NCBI RefSeq assembly: GCF_963678635.1
Contig: NC_087065.1
Coordinates: forward strand, 2,046,001-2,110,000
DNA: 64,000 nucleotides
Reading direction: 5' to 3'
Source: Symsagittifera roscoffensis
Lineage: Eukaryota > Xenacoelomorpha > Acoela > Convolutidae
Part shown: in pieces, positions 9,051 through 21,100 of the stretch
Layout: each line of letters starts with the position of its first letter
Numbering within the stretch: the stretch's first letter is position 1
Translations under genes and position numbers: made by a program
Notes under the pieces: model-generated
The model's input: only the letters and a program-made list of their open reading frames with translations
Database searches by the model: none
Told to the model about the DNA's origin: nothing

Positions 9051-9820
9051 TCTTTATTTGTCACTTTCCTATGCCTACTCTTGACTCAATTGTTAGAGAC
9101 CTTATAGTTTCATTAACAATAATAATGACACAACACAATAAATTTCACCAGATTCTATTAAATAGTGACCACGAATCCCTGTATGTTGTCAGAGTACAGT
9201 TTGTATAAAATTTATTCACACTAGCCGATTATCGGTCCAAAGATCTGGAAACTAGCACAATATGATGTTATCAGTCAATTTAAAAGATAGTGTACTCACT
9301 ACCCAATCAAGCTCAGTTTAGGTTGATTTAAAATCAAAAAACAAAAAAATATATATATTGACACAATATGAATGTATATATAAAAAAAACGTATGTGTCT
9401 TGTACTCTTAGTCAGTCGCAGTACAATAGTCGAACCTGTCTTTTAAAGAAAAAGCTTTCCCTGCTTGGTGCTGCACCAAACAGACAAAACTTTGAAGGCA
9501 GTGATTTTCTCAAGTGGGCGTCTATTGCACCCACCGAGTACTGTGTTACCTATCTGCCTTCGGACTGCCCGAGCTAGACCTACTAAAGTCCTCAGGGCAG
9601 TCACTTTTCCCAAAAACGTATTATGTCCAATCCACACCAATGAACCACGTTCTCTTTAATTTAGACTTAGTGTCGCGAATATCCGAGTTTGGACTTGTTT
9701 TGTATTAGTCTTGTTCTTATCGAAAGGCAAGTTACCAGCGCAGTCACTGATACCTATCCTGTGTATTAATAACCTAATACCTCTCGCTTTTTAGTTTTTC
9801 TTTCGTTCACCTAAGTCCTT
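9051..9820. other. Non-coding region upstream of the integrase
   Basis: This stretch is AT-rich to about 9400, then of mixed composition. Short ORFs at 9440-9700 occur in several frames on both strands and none resembles a known domain. No gag, protease or RT sequence is visible here, although a normal gypsy pol would place it upstream of the integrase. I see nothing else that can be supported. Confidence 0.4.
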
Positions 9821-9824
9821 AATA

Positions 9825-11480
9825 AAATGATACCCCTCCGGATTGGCACAAATAGGACCCTTCCGGACTGTCAGAATATAGACCCCTCCGGATTGGGACC
9901 CCTCCGAGTTAGTTAATAGTAGACCCCTCCGGATTTGGACCCCTCCGAATTAGCGACTATAAGACCCTTCCGGATTCGGACCCCTCCGGTTTTGTGGAAA
10001 GTAGACCCCTCCGGATTCGGACCCCTCTGACTTCGGAGCCCTTAGCTCTGTCAAAGTAGCTTTTTGTAGTTTTCTTTATTTCAGCTTATACCCCTCCGGA
10101 TACGTTCTGCGTTGCTCTTATGCTGTTTGAATTAACTGGGAAGGGTATAGGATCCTTTCCTAGACCCCTCCGGATTGAAGTTAAGGCACCTATTTGACAA
10201 TTCACACTAACGGTGAAGGGTCTTATCACTTGCCTAATTTCGACTCTATTATGGTTGTCTTGTGCCTTCAGCCCTCCCTTTTTGTCTAGAACTGTCTTAA
10301 GTTACTTAGTTCAATCGCTATCAACTTTTGGTAGGGGTATAAGGGTTTTTTAGAAAAATTTATAAAACGTGAAGGGTGTACCCCTCCGGATTTGTGTAAT
10401 TTGCTAAAAACAATCTGAAAAAATTTTCTCGCTCGCTTTTCCGAAAAATTTCTGATCCTATTAGTAAGCTCAGCTAATTTCTGATCTATTGGTACCAAGA
10501 TCAACTCGATATGATCAGTAGTTCCAAAGTTATTAACCAAAACGTCTTTTTTCCGAACTCAAAAAATTTTCTCTCTTATAGGTTCCGCCTAACTTTTTCC
10601 GCAAATCTGGTCCTTTCGACCTAAAATTTATTGATCCGAGCTCAGAAGGCCTATACTCTTCTAGTTCAATGCAAAAGACCCGATCTAAAACGCTATTGTA
10701 GAAAAAATTTGCGAAAAACTATGCTACCTGGACCCCTCCGGATTGATGAATCCACCAAATCAAACACGTTATGTTCGATTTCTCTGCAACCCGGAAGGCT
10801 TTCGGGTAGCGGATTCTAAGACTTGTAGATTCACTAGTGGACGTTGTCCGAACAACTATTTTTACTGTCCTACCTCAAAATTTTCAAAAAATTTTCCAAA
10901 TTTTTAGTGTTTCTTACTATCAAAAATTGGGAAAATTTGGTTTTTGGTACCAAACTAGTTCCAACCACTTCCGAACTAAAGTTAACCGGTTCTACTTATT
11001 ACAGTAGTGCAGTTACGATGTAACACACTAACTTAGCGCTTTTTTCCGTTTCAAAAAATATCGATATCTCAAAAATCGCGACTTGTGGGGGGATCAAAAT
11101 ATCGCTATTTTGACCCTAAAAACCGGTCTGTTTTCGTTGTTTTTCACTGAAAAATGATATAAGACTATTAATATAGGCTATATAAGTAATAATATTAGTA
11201 ATACTATACCCCTCCGGGTTTGTTTAATCTCCGAATTAAGGTGCTTAACTCGGATATTCGCAGTTCGGTGAAGGGTCACTACAGTGCAGCACTGTCGAGC
11301 CCCCCACAGATTACTATCTTACTTTTTGTACCAAAAGGGATACAAAACTTGTTAACGATACCCAACAGTCGATTGTAGTTGTCGTTGAGCCTCTTCCTGT
11401 TGTTCCCTGTACTGCTTGCCGGATCGGTCTTCACCCCGGACCCTTCCGAATTGAGCGCAAATCAGCTGACCCTTCCGGAT
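9825..11480. repeat. Irregular array of CCCTCCGGATT motifs
   Basis: The motif ACCCCTCCGGATT, with variants ACCCTTCCGG and CCCCTCCGA, recurs roughly twenty times. It is densest at 9829-10040, often paired as two motifs about 15 bp apart. Single copies follow near 10090, 10170, 10380, 10735, 11210, 11440 and 11475. The complementary form CGGAAGGCT also occurs (10790, and outside at 11880, 12555, 12893). The intervening sequence is not conserved, so this is a spaced motif array rather than a simple tandem repeat. It lies upstream of the minus-strand integrase and SGNH ORFs and could be a protein-binding array or part of an LTR or UTR. The function is not known. Confidence 0.7.
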
Positions 11481-12500
11481 TGGGCGCAATTTATCATTAA
11501 CGTGCTTAAATGCTCAAATAACCCTACAGTACAAGCCCCACAAACGGGCTACAAAAATGATCTTAACGATCCTGACTGATATAAATGCCTGTAACAACAA
11601 TATATCTATCAACAACAAACGGGGGGGTTGAATCACATCTTGTCTGGGGGGATGATTTCTACTGATTTTTTACTTTTTTACTGTTTTTGGTTTTTTCGGT
11701 TATTTTTTATGTTTTTTGTTTTTCTTGGATACTATACTATTTTTTGTTTGGTTTTGCTTATATCTTTAAGTGTTTTTGGTCACAAACCACTCAGGGGATG
11801 AGGGGTTCGCGATTCCCCCCACCCTTCCTGGTTCGTGAATTTTCGGTCTTAACTAGGTTAAAAAACTATTCACGGCAATCCGGAAGGCTTCCGCGTTCCG
11901 AACTACCCTTCCGCCCCGGCGGTTTAGGCCTAATAAGGGCGTTAATGTGAGCATCCACTCGGCGCGGAATGCTCGTTAACGGTTCTGCCGGTCATGATGT
12001 TAAAAAAGAATAACACCCAGGAGCGCCATAAAAACATACATGTAACATTCGCCCGGAAGATACATATCGACGGATAACAAAACTAAGTCTTAAGACGACT
12101 GGCTAGCGTCTAAACAGAGCTTTGCATGTTTTTCACCGTCTCTACCAAGCCAGTACTTTTCGGTGGTCTTTCTTACATCAGGCTGACAAAAACGTTACTG
12201 TTCTCCGGCTTCGACCAGAACGCTCAAATTAACTAGATTACATGCAAAAATAGTGAGCTCATGGCTGGGTCTCAGTATCCCCAGACCACGAGGTCACTCC
12301 TAAAAACAGGGCTACTACTTATTATATTACTATTGTTTTTGTTCAGTAGATAAAAATCATCATCTCCATCGAAGATGGATCAACCCTTTCCCCTCTACTC
12401 CTAGCACCTCATCCTTGTCAAAACTAATCAAAATATCAGTTAAATTCAAGTCAGGACATGACAGGATGCTAAAATTCAATATAAGTTCATAAAAGTCCAC
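11481..12500. other. Non-coding stretch without recognisable genes
   Basis: A T-rich run at about 11660-11770 is followed by mixed sequence with one CGGAAGG motif near 11880 and a moderately GC-rich patch at 11900-12250. Short ORFs have no recognisable domain. I found no RNA gene, terminal repeat or promoter that I could defend. Confidence 0.4.
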
Positions 12501-13450
12501 GTCCCGAGACCCTTCCGGATTCTTGAATCCGGTGAATCAAGCTTCTTAATATCCAGTTCACAATAACTCGGAAGGCTGGGTTTTACCCTTCACCGTTGCT
12601 CGCAACGGCCTTGCAACTATTGTAACAGCACAATAGTTGCAACTCGGAACGTCCTCTGCTGTTCGGTAGTTCGTTGTTGTTTTTTTTAGTCTCGATTTCG
12701 TACTGTTCGTAATCGCAGATAAAGTTGTTCTGTTCCTTTCTGCTATTTTAGCTAAAATGGCCGTCTCTGACGTTTCTCAGAAATATGACGTCATAATTCG
12801 AATTTTTAAAAATTAGAATTCCAGAATCTTCTAGCCTTCACCGTTTGGCTAATCGTTCAAATAACGTCCTTATCCGTTCTAAATCGCCAACTCGGAAGGC
12901 TTGCTGCTAAAATACCGAATTCTGCAGAGACCGCATTTTGGCCATTCTGGTCGAATGTCACAAATCATTGCAACTCGGAGCGGTCTCTGTTAACTCTGCT
13001 TTTTGCGATTCTGATCTTCGATTTTTTCGTAGTTATCTTCGTCGCAACTATTGTTGTTCTGATTTTCTTCTGGTTTTCTTCCAAAATGGCGGTTTTTGTC
13101 GTTTCTCAGAAGTTCGACTTCTCAGTTCGAATTTTTAAAATTTCAAAATACCAGAATATCTTGACCTTAACCGTTTGACTAATCGTCCCCATAACGTCAC
13201 TAATCTCTCAAAACTGTCAATTCGGAAAGTTAGCTGCTATCTATTCGAAATCGCCGAATCTGCATTTTTGTCCATACTGGTCGAATGTCACACCAGACTT
13301 CAGCTCACTATTTTGCATGTAACTAAGTTAATTTGCGCGATCTGGCCGATAGCCTTGAATAGTAACGACTTTGTCTACCCGATGTTAATGGACCACACAT
13401 TGAACTGGCTTTGGTAGAGACGGTTAAAATATGAAGCCAGTCGTTTTAAA
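12500..13450. repeat. Degenerate direct repeats of about 330 bp
   Basis: Blocks recur in the same order. GCAACTCGGA(A/G)CG near 12637 and 12970 is followed by AAAATGGC(C/G)GT near 12755 and 13082, GTTTCTCAGAA near 12772 and 13110, and CCGTTTG(G/A)CTAATCGT near 12841 and 13179. GGTCGAATGTCAC appears near 12950 and 13280. The spacing of about 330 bp suggests two diverged units plus remnants to about 13560. There is no coding potential. The same CGGAAGG-type motif as in the array to the left is embedded here, so both may belong to one large element. Confidence 0.6.
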
Positions 13451-13720
13451 ATCTAGCTTTCCGTTGGTATAAACTTCCAGGCGAATGTTACACCGGCTAC
13501 CATAAAATAAAAATCGTTTTGTCAAACCATGTTTTAGCGGCATTCTGGTCGAATGGAAATTTTTCCACCCTCGTTTCGATCGTGTTTTTCAGCATAAGCG
13601 TTTAACGTCAAAATGGTATTTGCTCGGAGAGTTCGACTGCTTTTCTAGCGGAATAACACATGGAGACGGTGAAAACCACATAGGATTTGGTCTTGATTAG
13701 GGTTTAATTTCCGTCGTTGT

Positions 13721-13940
13721 GTATAGAGAGTTGCAAAAAGTTCGGACAGACAGAATTAATTAAAAAGAGCAATCGTAACATTTTGACAGATTTTTGCATG
13801 CAATTTCTTTTTTCATACAACCTTGAGACACAAAATCGGACTGAAAAACTAGATTTTGCATGCAAAATATTGCCAAAATAGGTCAATTGCTCTTTTTAAT
13901 TAATTTTGTCTGTCCGAACTTTTTGCTACTAACTATACTT
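13721..13940. repeat. Inverted repeat (hairpin/MITE-like) with 41-bp arms
   Basis: The arms at 13733-13773 and 13886-13926 are reverse complements with one visible mismatch. They start GCAAAAAGTTCGGACAGAC and are separated by 112 bp. Weaker complementarity continues outward (GTATAG versus CTATAC) and inward around GCATGC. The structure resembles a small foldback or MITE element. Its right half is included in the adjacent 365-bp duplication. Confidence 0.75.
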
Positions 13941-14545
13941 CCGGCGAGTGTCACAACTAAGTTGCTACTTTTTTTGTCTAAAAACGTAAATTTTCAGTTA
14001 GCAATATGAATAGTATTCTTCCTGATGAGCCAATAGAAATGAAGAAATGAACTGGGAGCAGTCCCATCAGAAGTATTTCTGAGAATCCACAACAACAACA
14101 ACAACATACCTCATACGCTAAATGAAACATTGCAAACTTTGATATCAGATTTTAGTCAATTGGACAGTGAAGAGCAGAAGTACAACCTTGAGACACAAAA
14201 TCGGACTGAAAAACTAGATTTTGCATGCAAAATATTGCCAAAATAGGTCAATTGCTCTTTTTAATTAATTTTGTCTGTCCGAACTTTTTGCTACTAACTA
14301 TACTTCCGGCGAGTGTCACAACTAAGTTGCTACTTTTTTTGTCTAAAAACGTAAATTTTCAGTTAGCAATATGAATAGTATTCTTCCTGATGAGCCAATA
14401 GAAATGAAGAAATGAACTGGGAGCAGTCCCATCAGAAGTATTTCTGAGAATCCACAACAACAACAACAACATACCTCATACGCTAAATGAAACATTGCAA
14501 ACTTTGATATCAGATTTTAGTCAATTGGACAGTGAAGAGCAGAAG
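13816..14545. repeat. 365-bp tandem duplication covering a gene's 5' end
   Basis: Units 13816-14180 and 14181-14545 appear identical over their full length by reading. Each contains the right arm of the hairpin, a T-rich tract, an acceptor-like TTTTCAG, an ATG (14006 and 14371) and the first ~58 codons' worth of the coiled-coil gene. Only the second copy continues into the rest of the gene. Near-perfect identity implies a very recent event, or an assembly duplication. Confidence 0.9.
14351..14370 (+). promoter_or_regulatory. Splice-acceptor-like site 8 nt before the ATG
   Basis: TTTTCAG ends at 14362 and is followed by 8 nt and ATG at 14371. No donor or upstream exon is evident. The short acceptor-to-ATG distance is typical of spliced-leader trans-splice sites, or it could close a 5'-UTR intron. 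The duplicated unit carries the same site at 13997 before ATG 14006. Confidence 0.4.
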
Positions 14546-15019
14546 TTGAGCAAACAAGTTTCTGAAGCTGAGTGTTCGCTTGACCACTCGAGTTCTGATG
14601 AAAATAAAGCAGTGACTTGTAATGGAACAGATCTGGACAGTTTCGGCAATGGCATGGTTGAAGATACCACAAGTGAGCGGTCCAGACGTTTGAGAGCGCA
14701 ATTGCAAGCTATGCATGCTGAAAGGGATAAGATAAGGTTGCAGAACCGGCTTATTCTCTGTCGTTTGATGCTCATTAATCAAGGCATACAGGAAATCAAG
14801 AAGGACTTGAGCTCACCCGCTGAAGACGATGAACATAATAATCAAACTCAGATTAGCGAGGCACAAACTCCTAGTGGGGGATTATCAGTTGTTGATGAAT
14901 ACACAAGGAATTACGATGTTGCGGGAGCCGTCGAAGACTGTCATGCGTACGAAACGTTGAATATAGCTAACTACCAATCACTTCTTTCTAATTTCAATAA
15001 AACGAATGAGTTTGATTAA
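14371..15019 (+). CDS. Small coiled-coil protein gene with an apparent +1 frame break
   Basis: ATG 14371 opens a frame that stops at TGA 14413-14415 after 14 codons. The +1 frame is open from 14408 through 15019 and reads as a continuous protein of about 200 aa. The features are an Asn run from (AAC)n near 14455-14470, a helical segment, an acidic Ser-rich stretch and a strong coiled coil around 14670-14810. The C-terminus is acidic and the stop is TAA at 15017-15019. No in-frame ATG exists near the start of the long frame, so it needs either a +1 shift at AAA-TGA, removal of one A in the AAGAAATGA run, or a missed exon. I do not recognise the family. A poly(A) signal follows at 15042 and cyclin L starts 129 bp downstream. 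It could be a real gene with a sequence error, or a recent pseudogene. Confidence 0.5.
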
Positions 15020-15041
15020 ATTTTTTAAGTTTTTTTTGTGC

Positions 15042-15047
15042 AATAAA
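15042..15047 (+). terminator. Poly(A) signal AATAAA of the coiled-coil gene
   Basis: AATAAA lies 22 bp after the TAA stop and about 100 bp before the cyclin L ATG. It fits 3'-end formation of the upstream gene inside a compact two-gene unit. Confidence 0.5.
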
Positions 15048-15130
15048 TTTTTGATTATAAGTAAAATATTTTACCTATGCTTTGGTTTGCTTAAGTTTGA
15101 AATTTTCTAATCTTTTCTAATCGTTCAACC

Positions 15131-15148
15131 TTTTTTTTAGACATTTTT
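15131..15148 (+). promoter_or_regulatory. Candidate trans-splice acceptor of cyclin L
   Basis: A pyrimidine tract ending TTTTTTTTAG (15140) is followed by 8 nt and the cyclin L ATG at 15149. With the preceding gene's stop at 15019 and poly(A) signal at 15042 there is little room for a promoter and a 5' exon. Spliced-leader addition is one explanation. An ordinary 5'-UTR intron starting further upstream is the alternative. Confidence 0.4.
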
Positions 15149-18100
15149 ATGTCGGCAAGTATTATTTCAACCGGAACTACCACCCTTACAGTATCTCAAA
15201 AGATGGACTCTGTAGCCCTTGTTTCAAAGAAAGATTGGGGCTATTCGAGGGTTGAACTGTACCTGGACAATGTCATTTTAACTAATGACAAAATATCCCC
15301 AAGTCCATCTGAAAAAGACGGATTGGACTCCATGTCTGAATATGACTTGAGATACATTGGATGCGAACTGATTCAAACGGCAGGAATTCTTCTCAAGCTA
15401 CCCCAAGTGAGAAAAGAGTCACATGCTTTCAAGACCATTGATTATTAATATTGATAAAAATCATTTAGATACATTTAGCAATTTATCATAAAAGTCATCA
15501 CATATTTCTGTGTGTTTTCAGGTTGCGATGGCTACTGCGCAAGTGTTGTTTCAAAGATTTTACTACTTCAAATCCTTCGTCAACAATCCAATGGAGGTCT
15601 GCAACTAGCTGTTATGCTTATCTGCATTTCCCTTTAATTGTACTAGTTGATGTAATTCATAGTTTACTTAGATCTTCGCAATGGCTTCGCTCGTTCTGGC
15701 CTCCAAGATAGAGGAAGCAATCAGACGCAACCGAGACATTATAAATGTTTTCCATTACCTCAAACACAAAAGAGCCAACCTGTAAGTTATCATTTAAATA
15801 CTCAACTGGCAACCTATTGTTCTTCGAAATGACGATTTAATCTTTCAAGCAATTTTTTGTAGCCTGACTCATTCATGTAGCCTGTAACATTCAGCTAAAA
15901 TCATAATTCAAAGAATACTATTATAAGACATTGTCTACGTGTAAGTAGAATGTTGAAACATTCTATCATGTTGGAGGTATGATGGGAAAGTAGGTCAGTT
16001 TTTGTTGATTTTGCGCCTCAGTCTGCAAAATCTCAAAGTAGCAAGAAGAAAGATCAGATGTTGGGTTGTGCCTGGCTGTTGTTTTGTTTCGTTGTGTTGG
16101 ATGTTGTTTCACACTTGTGTGACGTGTATTTTCAGTCCTCCAGAGCCTTTGATGCTGGATGGAAACTATCAATACATTAAGAACCAGGTTATTAAAGCTG
16201 AGAGGAAACTGCTGAGGGAGCTGGGCTTCTGTGTGCACGTAAAACACCCCCACAAGGTAAACAACTCTGTTTCTGCTAAACATATTCCCGGCATCTACTA
16301 TCTTCAAAAGACCTCCCATAAGCTATGTCCAGTGGGGGCGTTTTGTGGGCATAGTTTTGGGGCGTTTTCTGAACTTGAATTTGTATAAAGATTCGTTTCA
16401 GTCGCTGTTTTTTTTAGATCAAAGGGTTTCTTTTAAAATCATCAAAGTGAGGAAAAAATACAAAAGTACGCTTTGTTTTCGATTATCCCCTTGAAACCTG
16501 GTTTTATCAGAGAGTTCCGAGGTTGCTAAATGTCAAACTGTGTGGCTATATTCAAAACAGGTTGTCTAGAGAATTTATTTTTACTGGAGGGTATTGCCGT
16601 TGTCTTTGGCTTTGTAGCTTACATCTCCAGACAATTGATTGAACCAGTTCTTTTTTTGGGGGTGGGGGGGGGGGTGGGTGATTGTTGAGGGTAATGACGT
16701 GCTTTGAGGTATTAGATGCCGCGTGTGTTTGAGTGAATAGTGGGTTGAAGCAGCGTGTCTGTGTATTTTCAGCTGATCACCTGTGTCCTCCAGGCGCTAG
16801 GGTGCCAGAGGAGGCGTGTCCTACAGACTGCTTGGTAAGTAATCATTCAATCAATCTTCTGAAATTATTACGGACTTCATTGTTTTGGTTGATCGAAATG
16901 ACATTAAGGCAGAGCCGCACCTTTATTCCATAACCACCAATGATCTAATCAAAAAACCAATAGCCTCTTTCTATTTTACCTCGTAGGGTTTTTTGTAACC
17001 TGCTTTTTTACCTCTTTTTTTTCTATTATTTAGCGGAAATGCTAGTTTTTCATGTTCTTTTTTTGCTCTGTGTACACGCCCAGAATTTTTCGAAAAAGAG
17101 GGAAATTTGGAAAATTTTGGGAAGGATGCCTTCTGCTGAAATTTATTCTGTCGTTTTTGATACTGTTTCGGCTGATGCTCAAAGACTATAGCGGAAGACA
17201 AACTTTTTTTTTTCAGTTGAAACTTCGAAAATAAAAGTTTAGTTTCAATCACATGTTGCGTCCATTAAATTTAGTCACGTGTTATTGCAATTAAAATTAT
17301 ACTCAACAATAGTGTCAATAGAAAAGATTTAAATGATTCCTCGAACCGCGTCGATTTTTTAAGAAATCACCCTTGCGATAAGCAAGGGTATTGCAATCGG
17401 GTACTAGACTTTTTCTCCCAAAACTAACTTTGTTCACAGAATAGTCAAAGTTAGAAATGGTTAATTTAGCTTCAGTGCATAAAGAGTTCAAATTTCTTTG
17501 CGTCTTTGGCGCACTTGGTCTGAAGGGAACGAATGCGCCTCGGACTGCAAAATTTTGAGTTTGAATCTGACAGGACCTGTTTTTTTTACGGGAAATAATC
17601 CATTAAAAAAAACGGTCGGATTAGTTGTCATGTAGAGTTGTTTTTTTTCTAGCTTTTTTTTGAAAATCATAGTTGCTTTTATTGTTCTGATTTAACTCTG
17701 ACTTCGTAATTTTTTAATCTTGACTTTGTATATTTACTTATTTTTTTTTCGCCGAAAAACTTAATTCTGCCCAAATTATTTCCGCCTATTTTTTACTGGC
17801 TTAGTGACCTAATTTCAAGTCGTTTCAGTGGAAACATTTTTACTGCTCATCTCTGGATCGAACATTGGTATAAGTTTTAATAGAAATTATAGTTCAGTTT
17901 TTCAGGACAACAATTTTCTTTCGGCTTTTTTAGCTTGATAGGTTTCGTCCTATATTTTATTGACTGATTGGCCTCATGATGCGTCTTTCGATGCGTCATG
18001 TAGCGTCGTTTGCGTGTGCATCTCTGTGGTTTTAGGGTAAGAGGGACCTAAAACTTCCTACTAGTCTCAAGTTTGTTTTTTTTTTCAGCTTTTTTATTTT

Positions 18101-21100
18101 CCAATTTTTGAGCTGAATAGATTTCAGCCTATTTTATAACGGTTTAGTGGCCCCATATTGTTTCTTCTGATGATAATTTCACAATCCATTGTCTTGGCAT
18201 ACTTCTAATTCAAACTAGCTTTAGATTTTTTGATAGATCGTTATTTCCACGTTTTCGGATTTATGATTTTTTTGATGTTGTATTGCAAGTGATTCGAAGC
18301 TCAGGTTCTTTTTCCCATGAACTATGTTACGCTTGCAAGTGGAAATGTCCATTAAACAGAACCATACTTTTTTCGCGTATTCAATTGATCCCTAAAAAAA
18401 GCTTCCATGATCTTTACCACTCTTGGTCTGGAGGCACGTGGTGCTTTTGCACCCTATGTCTTGGAATGGTCAAATTTAGAAATGCTTAGTTTAAGTTCAG
18501 CTTATAATGAAAACAATTTTTTCCATGAAAACAATTTTTTTCGGCTTTTTTTGGCTTGATAGGTTTTGGCCTATATTATATCGGCTGATTTGCCTCATAT
18601 TGCTTCTTTGACGAGCGAGAAATGTTTTTTTTAAATAGTTTTTTTGGCATTTTTCACCATTTAAATGACTAAATAGCTTTCGGTCTCTTTTATATCGGTT
18701 AAGTGGCCTCATTTTGTTTCATTTGTCGAGGAAAAAAGTTTTCAGAGTGCCTTGTGGTTGAGGATGACTTTTAAACTTTGTTACTAAGTCTTCATAAGGT
18801 TTTTTCGGCTTTGTTACTGCTGGGTGATTTTTTTATCGATGCTAATTTAACATTTTATTGTCTTGGAATACTTGTTTCAAAATTAGGTTTATATTTTTTG
18901 ATAGATTGTTTTTTGACGTTTTCGGATTTGACGTGTTCTATTTTTTTACTGGCTTACTGACCTAATTTCAAGTCGTTTCAATGGAAACGTTTTTACTGCT
19001 TATCTCTGGATCAAACAAAATGGTATACTTTTTAATAGAAATAATAGTTCAGTTTTTCATGACAACAATTTCTTTTCGGCTTTTTTGGCTTGATAGGTTT
19101 CGGCCTTTATTATATCGGCTGATTTGCCTCATATTGCTTATTTTGACAAGCCAAAAATGTTTATTTGGTTTTTTCAGCATTTTCCCATTCATTATTTTAT
19201 TGGACTTAATATTTTTGGTCTCTTTTATATCGGTTTAGTGGCTTCATACTGTTTCACTCGTCGAGCAAATAAAGTTTTTTGAGTGTTTTGAGGTTGACTT
19301 ATTACCATTTAATAAGTCTTCATGAGGTATTTTTGGCTTTGTTACCGCTGGGTAATATTTCTACCGATGTTAATTCAATGCTACTTTTTTAATGCTCATC
19401 TCTAGATCGAACAAAATGGTATAAATCTATTATATATTTAAATGCGGGCTTCACTATCTCGCCATGTTAAAGCTTTTTCAACGTATTATTTTTGCATGTT
19501 TAAGCTATATCGTATATTGCAATGGTTAAGAATTTTTCTTCGATTTTCCAATTTGATTTTACCGAGTTTAAATTAAGCAGCCCATATCGAATTAGGGGTT
19601 GCGAATTTGGCCTCCAATTTTGAATGCCCGAATCATTTTCATTTTAGCTAACGAGATAAGACGATTTTGGAGGTTTTTTCAAAAAATAACTGAAATTTCA
19701 AATGACAAAATAATTTAAAAAACTTGAAGTTCCCAACCCTGTAGTTGGGCGCTGTCAGTGTACTCTAAGGAGTTACAAATCTTGCCTCCAAATATGATTG
19801 TTCGAATCCTTGTAGTTTTCGAGATATGACGTTTTTTGTGGTTTTTTCAAAATTTTTCAGAAAATTTGAATTAATTAATTCTCAGAATTTGAAATTCCCA
19901 ACCTTGTAGTTGGGTGCTGCCAGAGTACTCTAAGGAGTAGCAAATCTTGCCTCCAAATATGACTGTTCAAATCCCTGTAGTTTTTGAGATATGACGTTTT
20001 TTGTGATTTTTCAAAAAAATTTCAGAAAACTTAAATTATTATGTTTTTTTAAAATATGAAATTCCCAACCGTGAAGTTGGGTACTGTCAGAGTACTATCA
20101 AGGATCGCAAATCTTGCCTCCAAATATGATTGCTCAAATCCTTGTAGTTTTCGAGATATGATGTTTTTTGTGATTTTTTCAAAAATTTTCAGAAAATTTG
20201 AATTAATTATTTCTCAGAATTTGAAATTCCCAACCTTGTAGTTGGATGCTGCCAGAGTATCCTAAGGAGTAGCAAATCTTGCTTCCAAATATGACTGTTC
20301 AAATCCCTGTAGTTTTTGAGATATGACGTTTTTTGTGATTTTTTCAAAAAAATTTTCAGAAAACTTAAATTATTATAAGTTTTTGAAAATCTGAAATTCC
20401 CAACCCTGTAGTTAGGTCGTGTCGGAGTACTCTGAAAGATTGCGAATCTTGCCTCCAAGTGTGACTGCTCAAATTTTAGTAGTTTTGGTGATATGATGTT
20501 TTTTGTGATTTTTTCAAAAATTTTCAGAAAACTTAAATTATTATAAGTTTTTAAAAATCTGAAATTCCCAACCCTGTAGTTAGGTCGTGTCAGAGTACTC
20601 TCAAAGATTGCGAATCTTGCCTCCAAATATGACTGCCCAATTCTTTGTAGTTTTCGAGATGTGACGTTTTTTGTGATTTTTCAAAATTTTCAGAAAGTTG
20701 AAGTTAATTTTTTTTTCGAAATTTGAAATTCCCAACGCTATAGTTCGGTGTTGTCAGGGTACTCTAAAGAGTTACAAATCTTGCCACATGCGAATGATAA
20801 ACGCGACTGCTCAAATGCTTTAAGTTTCCGAGATGTGACGTTTTTTGATTTTCTAAAATTTCTCAAAGAACTTATCTACAAAGAAATTCAAAAAATTTGA
20901 AACTACCAGCTTGATGAAGATACAACCTTATTGTCAGCGTACACCCAGGCGTCTCAAATCTTGCCTCCTAATATGAATGCTCAAATCCTTTTAGTTTCCG
21001 AGATAAGACGTTTTTTCTTTAATTTTTTTTTTTCGGGAAACTTAGATTTAAAAAAGTTCACAAAATTTTGGACTCCTTACCCAATAGTAGTGTGCTCTCA

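Noticed and set aside
9440-9710. Cluster of 60-70-aa ORFs in several frames as a possible RNase H remnant
   Set aside because: No conserved RNase H or RT motif could be placed in any frame; the cluster reflects locally lower stop frequency.
16002-16388. 128-aa plus-strand ORF over cyclin L exon 4
   Set aside because: It is exon 4 read through its flanking introns; splice sites and cyclin homology define the true boundaries.
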